Positions 57,757 through 64,000 of a stretch of 64,000 nt of DNA are shown here, in pieces; position 1 is the first letter of the stretch, and each line of letters begins with the position of its first letter. Under the pieces are notes generated by a model. It was not told the DNA's origin. It ran no database searches and worked only from the letters and a program-made list of their open reading frames with translations. This DNA comes from Agrobacterium vitis (lineage in GTDB: Bacteria > Pseudomonadota > Alphaproteobacteria > Rhizobiales > Rhizobiaceae): NCBI RefSeq assembly GCF_013426735.1, contig NZ_AP023272.1:327501-391500 (forward strand), read 5' to 3'. Position numbers and translations under genes: made by a program.

Positions 57757-58467
57757 TTATTCGCCTTGATTGTAATGCGCCCAGATCGCTTTCTGGCCGA
57801 GCCGCTTGACCAGGGCTGCATGGCGCTCCTGTTCGGCCTCGGTTAGACGCGGCGCCAGTGTTTTCGGACGGGCGGCAATTTCCACCGTCACATTGCTATC
57901 CTGGTTGCGGGATCGTTTGTCGCTGTTTCCCGACTGCTCAAGACCGAAGGTCGCCTGGCGGCCGCCCAGCATTTCGATATAGACTTCAGCCAGAAGTTCG
58001 GAATCGAGCAAGGCGCCATGCTTGGTGCGATGAGAATTGTCGATACCATAGCGTCGGCAAAGTGCATCGAGCGAGTTTGGACCCATCGGGTGTTTGCGCC
58101 GCGCCAGAGACAGGGTATCGATGACATGCTCCGGCCCGACCGGCGGGCGACCCAACCGCTCGAACTCGGCATTGATAAATCCCATGTCGAATGTGGCATT
58201 ATGCGCCACCCATTTTGCGCCATCGAAAAAAGCGACCAGATCCTCGACGATATCGGCGAAGACCGGCTTGTCCTTCAAAAACTCAGGTGTAATGCCGTGA
58301 ACTGCCAAGGCATCCGGGTGAATGGCCCGGTCGGCAGGATTGATATAGACATGAAAACTGCGGCCTGTCGGGAAATGATTGAACAATTCGATGCCACCGA
58401 TTTCAATCACCCGGTCCAGCTTGCTTTCCAGTCCGGTGGTTTCCGTATCGAAAACGATTTCCCGCAT
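57757..58467 (-). CDS. dnaQ: DNA polymerase III epsilon subunit
   Basis: A 236-residue 3'-5' proofreading exonuclease. ExoI motif VFDTETTGLE (4-13), ExoII HNATFDMGFINAEF and ExoIII near HGALLDSELLAEVY (H..D) are intact. It starts at MREIVFDTETTG (58467); 13 more codons are open upstream. Last gene of the leftward run ppsR-maf-aroE-coaE-dnaQ from the origin. Confidence 0.96.
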   Translation of the reverse strand: MREIVFDTETTGLESKLDRVIEIGGIELFNHFPTGRSFHVYINPADRAIHPDALAVHGITPEFLKDKPVFADIVEDLVAFFDGAKWVAHNATFDMGFINAEFERLGRPPVGPEHVIDTLSLARRKHPMGPNSLDALCRRYGIDNSHRTKHGALLDSELLAEVYIEMLGGRQATFGLEQSGNSDKRSRNQDSNVTVEIAARPKTLAPRLTEAEQERHAALVKRLGQKAIWAHYNQGE

Positions 58468-58561
58468 TATTGCTCCATTGTCAGGTTTTGGCTGCTGGCA
58501 GATCACTATTCCGACGCCACGCCATTTTCCATGTTCCCAGAAAAACTCTGGCGGTTCGATT

Positions 58562-59149
58562 TCAGGTTTGACCGCGCAGCATAGAAACGATGGCCTTCAC
58601 CTGTGTCTGTGCGGCTTGGAGGCCTTGTCCGGTGTCAATCACGAAATCTGCGCGAGCGCGCTTTTCAGCATCCGGCATCTGCCGTGACAAAACCAGCGCA
58701 AGTTTTTCTTCGCTCCAGCCTGGTCGCGCCAGAACCCTACGCCTTTGAGTATCGGCATCGCAACTGACGACAACAACCTTATCAAGCCGTTTTTCTCCGC
58801 CGGTTTCAAACAGCAGCGGAATATCGAAAACAACCAGATCGGCGCCCGCCAATTCCTGATCTTCCAGAAAGTCCTGTTGCTTGTCACGCACCAGCGGGTG
58901 AACAATTGCCTCAAGTTGCTTAAGTTTACCCGGATTCTGAGCCAGAGTCCGACTGAGAATTTCCCGATCCACAACGCCAGAAACAACCGCTTCGGGAAAC
59001 ACCGCGCCAATCGGAGCGACCGCATCACCCCGGTACAAGTCATGCACCGCCGCATCCGCATCATAAACCGGCACACCTTCCTGGCGAAAAAAATCTGCCG
59101 TCGTTGTCTTGCCCATGCCAATCGAGCCGGTCAGACCGATGCGGATCAT
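58562..59149 (-). CDS. coaE: Dephospho-CoA kinase
   Basis: A 195-residue P-loop kinase, the last step of coenzyme A synthesis. Walker [18 protein letters not shown] (5-21), then [12 protein letters not shown] and [16 protein letters not shown] are typical. The start overlaps the aroE stop by 4 bases (ATGA). Gene order aroE-coaE-dnaQ is widely conserved in alphaproteobacteria. Confidence 0.96.
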   Translation of the reverse strand: MIRIGLTGSIGMGKTTTADFFRQEGVPVYDADAAVHDLYRGDAVAPIGAVFPEAVVSGVVDREILSRTLAQNPGKLKQLEAIVHPLVRDKQQDFLEDQELAGADLVVFDIPLLFETGGEKRLDKVVVVSCDADTQRRRVLARPGWSEEKLALVLSRQMPDAEKRARADFVIDTGQGLQAAQTQVKAIVSMLRGQT

Positions 59150-60006
59150 CGCTGCTTCTCCAGATCGGCAATCAACAACTGCCGCAAATCATCCGTCACC
59201 TGTGGCCGGACGCCGAACCATTTTTCAAATCCAGGTACAGCCTGATGCAAAAGCATGCCAAGACCATCCACAGTGGCAAAGCCCGCTGCCCTCGCCTGCC
59301 GCAACAGACCGGTTTCAAGCGGCGTGTAGACGATATCCGTTACCAAAGCGCCGGGAGAAATCCTGTCCCAGTCGATCTGTGGAACATCTTCCCCGTTCAT
59401 GCCGAGAGATGTGGTGTTGACCAAAAGTTCAGCGCCCTGCAAAACCTCCTGCAGTTGCTCTCTTCCATGTGCATGGACGGCCGCACCAAAATGATCCGCC
59501 AGGTCCTGTGCTCGCGCCAGGGTCCGATTGACAACATGAACATGCTGCAATCCCCGATCCAGTAGTGCCTGGATGATCGCTCGACTGGCACCACCCGCCC
59601 CCAGCACAACAGCCTTACGCGCCTTGTCCCAGCCGGCATGTCCCTGGTCCAGATTGGCCAGAAAACCGTAAACATCGGTATTGGTGGCATGGATAAGACC
59701 GTTTTCAAGCCAAAGCGTATTGGCAGCCCCGAGTTGCCTGGCCACCATGTCGGGGACATCCGCTATCTGAAAAGCCGCTTCTTTATGCGGAATGGTAATG
59801 TTACCACCCCGATAGCGGGTCTTGCCCGACTTCATTCGGGCGAAGAAATCCACGATATCTGCCGGATCGATCTCCAGTTTATCATAGCCACCGATGAGAC
59901 CGTGCTGTTGAAGCCAATAGCTGTGAATGATCGGCGACCGTGAATGCTTGATTGGATAGCCGGCAACAAAGGCGCCCGTCAGAAATGTTTCACGTGAATC
60001 ATGCAT
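59146..60006 (-). CDS. aroE: Shikimate dehydrogenase
   Basis: A 286-residue NADP-dependent enzyme of the shikimate pathway. Substrate-side [17 protein letters not shown] and [11 protein letters not shown] (with the catalytic Lys), the nucleotide loop [17 protein letters not shown] and [10 protein letters not shown] are present. Start at [18 protein letters not shown] (60006); three codons upstream are also open. The first codons contain the best parS-like site. It overlaps maf by 8 bases. Confidence 0.96.
   Translation of the reverse strand: MHDSRETFLTGAFVAGYPIKHSRSPIIHSYWLQQHGLIGGYDKLEIDPADIVDFFARMKSGKTRYRGGNITIPHKEAAFQIADVPDMVARQLGAANTLWLENGLIHATNTDVYGFLANLDQGHAGWDKARKAVVLGAGGASRAIIQALLDRGLQHVHVVNRTLARAQDLADHFGAAVHAHGREQLQEVLQGAELLVNTTSLGMNGEDVPQIDWDRISPGALVTDIVYTPLETGLLRQARAAGFATVDGLGMLLHQAVPGFEKWFGVRPQVTDDLRQLLIADLEKQR
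59986..60001. promoter_or_regulatory. parS-like site (15/16) at the aroE 5' end
   Basis: TGTTTCACGTGAATCA differs from TGTTTCACGTGAAACA at one position. It encodes residues 2-7 of AroE on the other strand. About 1.7 kb from the proposed oriC. Confidence 0.7.
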
Positions 60007-60598
60007 GCACAACATCCAATTCGCGTAGTTTCTCCATCAAAGGCAAAAGCGGCACGCCGACGATGGTAAAATAGTCCCCGACGATATCCGAAAACAACTG
60101 CACACCCAAGCCTTCGATCTGGTAGCCACCAACGCTTTTCAGGATTGCCCCGCCTACCCGATCGAGATAGTCGTCCAGAAACGTCTCACTGAACATCCGC
60201 ATCGTCATCCGAGCCAGGGAGACATGCCGCCAGATCACTTCACCCTGTCTCGCCAGCGCCAGCGCGCTATAAAGCACATGGGTTTCACCCCGCAAGCTGA
60301 GCAATTGGTCACGAGCGACGCTGAGATCCTTCGGTTTATGATAGACACGGTCGCCCAGAGCCAAAACCTGATCGCCGCCGATCACAAGACCATCCGGGGC
60401 CTGCCGGCTCACGGCCAAAGCCTTTTCGCAGGCCAGCACCTGAGCCAGCTCTTGTGGTGACACGTGCTGATGTTCGACCCGACCTTCGATTTCGCGCTCA
60501 TCGATATCGGGTGCCATGACCGTGAAGCGCAAACCGGCCTGCTCCAGCAATTGCCGGCGGAAAGGGCTGGTCGATGCAAGAATAACGGGAATTGACAT
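59999..60598 (-). CDS. maf: Maf family nucleotide pyrophosphatase
   Basis: A 199-residue Maf/YceF-type pyrophosphatase: [19 protein letters not shown] (5-23), DIDEREIEG, and [11 protein letters not shown], with the conserved Lys in [13 protein letters not shown]. Members hydrolyse dTTP/UTP or m7GTP. Two Maf paralogues are usual; which specificity this has is uncertain. It overlaps aroE and lies 31 bases after ppsR. Confidence 0.94.
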   Translation of the reverse strand: MSIPVILASTSPFRRQLLEQAGLRFTVMAPDIDEREIEGRVEHQHVSPQELAQVLACEKALAVSRQAPDGLVIGGDQVLALGDRVYHKPKDLSVARDQLLSLRGETHVLYSALALARQGEVIWRHVSLARMTMRMFSETFLDDYLDRVGGAILKSVGGYQIEGLGVQLFSDIVGDYFTIVGVPLLPLMEKLRELDVVHA

Positions 60599-60629
60599 GA
60601 TTGCCTCAACTTTAAAAAACTATCCGGCA

Positions 60630-61451
60630 TTAGCGCGGCTTGGCACGCAGCGCAATGATTGCCGCTGCTGTCTCTTCAATTGATCGCCGCGTCACATCAA
60701 TGACCGGCCAATTGTGACGGGCACACAGCGAACGGGCATATTTCAATTCTTCTGCAATGCTCGCCCTGTCCGTATAATCGCTTGGATCGAAACCACTGAC
60801 GGTTCCCAATTCACGATGGCCGCGAACTTGTGAAATCCGATCAGACGTGGCGATCAATCCAACGATCAATGGCCCTTTTGCAGCGAGCAGCGATTCGGGT
60901 AAGGGCGAATCTGGCACGATGGGAATATTGGCGGTCTTAATGCCACGATTGGCGAGATAGATGCTGGTCGGGGTTTTCGATGTACGACTGATCCCTACCA
61001 GAACGACGTCTGCCTGGTCGTAATCCTCGGCCATCTGGCCATCATCGTGATCCATCGTGTAATTCAGCGCCTCAATACGCGCAAAATAATCGGCATTCAT
61101 CACATGCTGGGCGCCGACGCGCCGACGCGCCAGTGGACCAAGATAGGCCTGAAACGTCCCGATAACAGGCTCAAGCACGTTAACGCTGGGTACACCGATC
61201 TCGATACAACGCCGATCAATAAAGTCCGCCAGCTCCGGATCGACAATGGTGTAAAGAACGATGCCGGGTTCCTTATCGATCGATTGGAGCACGGCATCCG
61301 CCTGCCGGCGGTTGCGCACCAGTGGATAGACATGCTCGATCGGATTGGAATGCGGAAACTGAACCGCTGCTGCCCGTCCAGCCGAGATCAGGGTTTCTCC
61401 CGTTGAGTCAGAAATGAGGTGCAGATGAAAGAAGTTTTTTCTGTTCTCCAC
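60630..61451 (-). CDS. ppsR: Pyruvate, water dikinase / PPDK regulatory protein
   Basis: A 273-residue DUF299 protein, a bifunctional kinase-phosphorylase that switches PEP synthase or pyruvate phosphate dikinase off and on with [23 protein letters not shown] (9-28), [19 protein letters not shown] (P-loop GISRTSKT) and [12 protein letters not shown] are typical. In alphaproteobacteria the substrate is usually PPDK. First gene leftward from the origin gap; its promoter must lie in 61452-61600. Confidence 0.92.
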   Translation of the reverse strand: MENRKNFFHLHLISDSTGETLISAGRAAAVQFPHSNPIEHVYPLVRNRRQADAVLQSIDKEPGIVLYTIVDPELADFIDRRCIEIGVPSVNVLEPVIGTFQAYLGPLARRRVGAQHVMNADYFARIEALNYTMDHDDGQMAEDYDQADVVLVGISRTSKTPTSIYLANRGIKTANIPIVPDSPLPESLLAAKGPLIVGLIATSDRISQVRGHRELGTVSGFDPSDYTDRASIAEELKYARSLCARHNWPVIDVTRRSIEETAAAIIALRAKPR

Positions 61452-61851
61452 GTTATCCTGACCCTGCTGTTGATAGACCTGTAGAAATCAGCCTGACTTT
61501 CCCCCCGGCGTTTCGCCCTGGGGATATCAGCCGGTTTTTCCACAGCACTAACCCGTTCAGCGTCGTTTTCACAGGCCCTGTGCATAAGGTGGCCGTTTTT
61601 TATCTGTTCAGCCCAAATCCCCACTCTATCCACAGGCCGAGCTATTCTTTATGCTGACCTTATCATTCTGATTATAATTGGCTTTTTATGATATGCCGGT
61701 ACAATTATCCAAATTCCCCATCGTTCACTCCCCGCCGCAGGATTTCCCGCCTTAAAACATCGTTAATCTGTGCATTGTCTTTAACCCTTGCTACTCACAG
61801 ACTCTTAGAAATAGAAAAAAGAAAGATCTCTCTTTTTATAATTTGAAAGGC
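61452..61851. other. oriC: Probable chromosomal replication origin (oriC)
   Basis: The hemE upstream gap holds DnaA-box-like 9-mers: TTTTCCACA (61536-61544), TTATGCACA on the minus strand (61579-61587, an exact TTATNCACA), CTATCCACA (61626-61634) and TTATCCAAA (61705-61713). It has an AT-rich stretch (61655-61695), a perfect CtrA-type TTAA-N7-TTAA (61752-61766), and a palindrome with GATCTCTCTTTTT (61825-61837) and GATCTTTCTTTTT (minus, 61816-61828), each one mismatch from the E. coli GATCTNTTNTTTT 13-mer. Origin position beside hemE is known in Caulobacter and rhizobia. Origin function here is inferred from these features together. Confidence 0.82.
61752..61766. promoter_or_regulatory. CtrA-type binding site in oriC
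   Basis: TTAA-AACATCG-TTAA is an exact match to the TTAA-N7-TTAA consensus, and another TTAA follows at 61781. In Caulobacter CtrA binds such sites in the origin to silence replication. Here it also lies about 90 bases upstream of hemE. Confidence 0.65.
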
Positions 61852-62892
61852 ATGACTTTGAGCGCTGAAAACCGTAAAGTCCTGAAAGTGCTTGAAGGCC
61901 AGAGCCTTTCACCACCGCCAATCTGGCTGATGCGTCAGGCTGGCCGCTATCTCCCAGAATATCGTCAAACGCGGGCACAGGCCGGAAGTTTCCTCGATCT
62001 CTGTTATTCCCCGGAACTGGCGACGGAAGTCACGCTCCAGCCAATCCGCCGTTACGCATTCGATGCTGCCATTCTGTTTTCCGACATTCTCGTCATTCCC
62101 GATGCCCTGAATCGAAACGTCACCTTCACCGAAGGCAAAGGCCCTGAAATGACGCCGATCACCGCCGATGAGATTCTGGATTTACCGGACCAATCGGTTT
62201 TCCCGCATCTGAACCCGGTGATCGAAACAGTGTCGCGATTACGCCAGACATTGCCGGATGAAACCACTCTGCTTGGATTTTGTGGTGCCCCCTGGACTGT
62301 GGCAACCTATATGATCGCCGGGCATGGCACCCCGGATCAGGCCCCGGCCCGCCTGTTTGCCTATCGACATCGCCAGGCTTTCCTGCGGCTTCTGGATCAC
62401 CTCGCTGATCTTTCTGCCGAATATTTGCAGGCGCAGATCGACGCTGGTGCAGATGCGGTGCAAATCTTTGATTCCTGGGCTGGGGTTCTGGGTGAAGAGG
62501 AATTTGCGGATTTTTGTGTCAAGCCAGTCAAACGGATCATCGACAAACTGCGTCTCAGCCGCCCCGACGCGAAAATCATCAGTTTTGCGAAAGGGGCTGG
62601 AACACTCCTGAAGGATTACCGTCGCCGGACCGGAGCTGACGCAATTGGGCTGGATTGGAGTGTGCCTTTGTCCTTTGCCGCCGAGTTGCAAAAAGACGGA
62701 CCTGTTCAGGGTAATCTCGATCCGATGCTGGCGGTTGCCGGTGGTCAGGCGATGCGTGATGGCATAGACAGGATCCTGGACCGGCTCGGGACCGGTCCGC
62801 TGATCTTCAATCTGGGCCATGGGATTACGCCACAAGCCGATCCGGAAACGGTGCGAGAGCTCGTGCAGCATGTCAGGCAAAAGGTGCAATGA
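61852..62892 (+). CDS. hemE: Uroporphyrinogen decarboxylase
   Basis: A 346-residue TIM-barrel enzyme that decarboxylates uroporphyrinogen III to coproporphyrinogen III in heme synthesis. [17 protein letters not shown] (18-34) has the conserved Arg pair, [11 protein letters not shown] the catalytic Asp, and [13 protein letters not shown] and GNLDPMLAV are family blocks. ATG at 61852 ([14 protein letters not shown]), with AAAGG upstream; a TTG 3 codons earlier is possible. Its promoter overlaps oriC, so initiation and hemE transcription may interfere. hemJ follows by one base. Confidence 0.96.
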   Translation: MTLSAENRKVLKVLEGQSLSPPPIWLMRQAGRYLPEYRQTRAQAGSFLDLCYSPELATEVTLQPIRRYAFDAAILFSDILVIPDALNRNVTFTEGKGPEMTPITADEILDLPDQSVFPHLNPVIETVSRLRQTLPDETTLLGFCGAPWTVATYMIAGHGTPDQAPARLFAYRHRQAFLRLLDHLADLSAEYLQAQIDAGADAVQIFDSWAGVLGEEEFADFCVKPVKRIIDKLRLSRPDAKIISFAKGAGTLLKDYRRRTGADAIGLDWSVPLSFAAELQKDGPVQGNLDPMLAVAGGQAMRDGIDRILDRLGTGPLIFNLGHGITPQADPETVRELVQHVRQKVQ

Positions 62893-62893
62893 G

Positions 62894-63433
62894 ATGAGTG
62901 GCAGGCAAAGCGGAGAAACAGCTGGGAAGACCGCACGCCTGCGGGCCTTGGTGGCCCTTGCCATTTTTTGCCTGATCGTGATTGCCTTGTTTTGGGCTGG
63001 CCCCGATCAATCCTATCTCTGGATAAAGGCCTTGCATGTCATCGCGATCATCTCCTGGATGGCGGGCCTGCTCTATATGCCGCGGCTGCTGATCTACCAT
63101 TTCGATGCGCCGAAGGGATCGCTCCAAGCCGAGACATTTGCGGTTATGGAGCGTCGCCTGATGAATGTGATCATGCGTCCTGCAATGGCCCTTTCCTGGA
63201 TTCTGGGTCTTTATCTCGCCTGGTCGGTTTTTGGATTCCACGGCGGATGGCTGCACGCAAAACTGGCTGCGGTTGTTTGTCTCACCCTCGCTAACGAATA
63301 TCTCGGCATGGCCACAAAATCCTTTGCCAACGGCGAGTATTTGAAAACCCCGCGATTTTGGCGGGCTTTCAATGAAATCCCGACAGTCCTGATGATCGTG
63401 ATTGTCATTCTGGTCATTGTAAAACCCTTCTAA
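62894..63433 (+). CDS. hemJ: Protoporphyrinogen oxidase HemJ
   Basis: A 179-residue membrane protein with four or so transmembrane helices. IKALHVIAIISWMAGLLYMP holds the conserved His and R/K residues of HemJ, and NEYLGMATKSFANGE and FNEIPTVLMIVIVILVIVKP finish the family pattern. It oxidises protoporphyrinogen IX, replacing HemG/HemY. Start at MSGRQSGETAG (62894), one base after the hemE stop; longer starts overlap hemE. Forms a hemE-hemJ unit, with rho next. Confidence 0.92.
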   Translation: MSGRQSGETAGKTARLRALVALAIFCLIVIALFWAGPDQSYLWIKALHVIAIISWMAGLLYMPRLLIYHFDAPKGSLQAETFAVMERRLMNVIMRPAMALSWILGLYLAWSVFGFHGGWLHAKLAAVVCLTLANEYLGMATKSFANGEYLKTPRFWRAFNEIPTVLMIVIVILVIVKPF

Positions 63434-63628
63434 AGCAAGGTTCTCACTGACAAGTTGACCGAAATGTGAATGAAATTTCTGCCGCCTCTTGCGGCGCGCC
63501 CTATGAATCGCTATTTTCCCGCTACCCCTCTTCATGGCATGCATTTCTCGTATTCGCCGGTTTCGCTGGCAGAACCGAATTTATCCCCCGCACGCCTTCC
63601 CCAACAGTTTTAAATTATGGTCCCCTTC

Positions 63629-64000
63629 ATGGCTGAAATGAAGCTACAAGAACTCAAGAGCAAATCGCCAACCGATCTGCTGGCCTTTGCGGAATCGCTT
63701 GAGGTCGAAAATGCCAGCACGATGCGCAAACAGGAATTGATGTTTGCCATTTTGAAAATGCTGGCCAGCCAGGATGTCGAAATCATTGGTGAAGGCGTTG
63801 TCGAAGTCCTGCAGGATGGTTTCGGGTTCATGCGTTCGGCCAATGCCAACTATTTGCCGGGTCCGGACGACATCTATATTTCGCCGTCGCAGATCCGTCG
63901 GTTTTCGCTGAAGACCGGCGATACCGTCGAAGGACCGATCCGCGGACCCAAGGAAGGCGAGCGCTATTTCGCGCTGCTGAAAGTCAATACGATCAATTTC
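63629..64000 (+). CDS. rho: Transcription termination factor Rho (5' part)
   Basis: The first 124 residues of Rho, continuing past the window edge. [20 protein letters not shown] is the Rho N-terminal helix, then [19 protein letters not shown] and [19 protein letters not shown], the RNA-binding cold-shock-like domain. The Walker motifs lie outside. ATG at 63629 is chosen; an in-frame ATG four codons upstream and one four codons downstream are possible. Follows hemJ by about 200 bases. Confidence 0.95.
   Translation, partial: MAEMKLQELKSKSPTDLLAFAESLEVENASTMRKQELMFAILKMLASQDVEIIGEGVVEVLQDGFGFMRSANANYLPGPDDIYISPSQIRRFSLKTGDTVEGPIRGPKEGERYFALLKVNTINF

Overview
This is a 64 kb stretch of GC-rich alphaproteobacterial chromosome. 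It carries ChvG/ChvI, ActS/ActR, DivL, malate synthase G beside an L,D-transpeptidase, a TsaE-AmgK fusion, trpFBA-accD-folC and the hemE/hemJ/rho group. Together these place it in the Rhizobiaceae, close to Agrobacterium/Allorhizobium. It lies at the replication origin: the hemE upstream gap has DnaA-box-like 9-mers, a perfect CtrA-type site and an AT-rich 13-mer-like palindrome, and parS-like 16-mers are scattered through the window. I see no tRNA, rRNA, CRISPR array, phage or intact insertion sequence.

Layout. (1) 1-8.8 kb: end of an ornithine cyclodeaminase-like gene, hrpB, redox pair actS-actR, mmcB, a lipoprotein L,D-transpeptidase and glcB. (2) 9.1-21 kb, leftward: divL, tsaE-amgK, a MurU-like nucleotidyltransferase, addB and addA, packed with overlapping or nearly touching ends. 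(3) 21-29.7 kb: ahcY, the regulatory PTS genes ptsH and manX, hprK-chvG, chvI, then divergent pckA and arfB. (4) 29.7-37.8 kb: a Tat-exported DUF3237 protein, coaA-hisE-F-A-H-B leftward, hslV-hslU and a DUF1402 protein rightward. (5) 37.9-41.8 kb: trxA, then an accessory-looking OLD-type ATPase-TOPRIM gene, a DUF2161 nuclease-like gene and a cluster of palindromic repeats. (6) 41.8-50 kb, leftward: trpF-trpB-trpA, accD, folC, a YgjP-like metalloprotease, a DUF2852 protein and a PHB depolymerase. (7) 50.3-57.7 kb: nitroreductase, gyrB, XRE regulator, Smr protein, MltA, Tim44-like protein, FxsA and SecB. (8) 57.7-64 kb: dnaQ, coaE, aroE, maf and ppsR leftward from oriC; hemE, hemJ and rho rightward.

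How the genes fit together. Much of the window is cell-cycle and envelope control: oriC and its CtrA site, DivL (a kinase-like protein with Tyr at the phospho-acceptor position), parS-like sites, peptidoglycan recycling (AmgK, MurU), MltA, the L,D-transpeptidase, and the acid/envelope sensor ChvG-ChvI joined to HPr kinase. Central carbon is represented by pckA, glcB and PHB mobilisation, and DNA repair by AddAB and MmcB.

The most unusual points are: a 109-bp two-hairpin element present twice (108/109 identical) in opposite orientation, one copy supplying the addA stop codon; other intergenic mosaic repeats, one supplying the glcB C-terminus and stop; an apparent inversion of the addA-DUF1402 block relative to the arrangement I remember from related genomes; and the solitary OLD-family ATPase between trxA and folC, the best candidate here for a defence-type gene.
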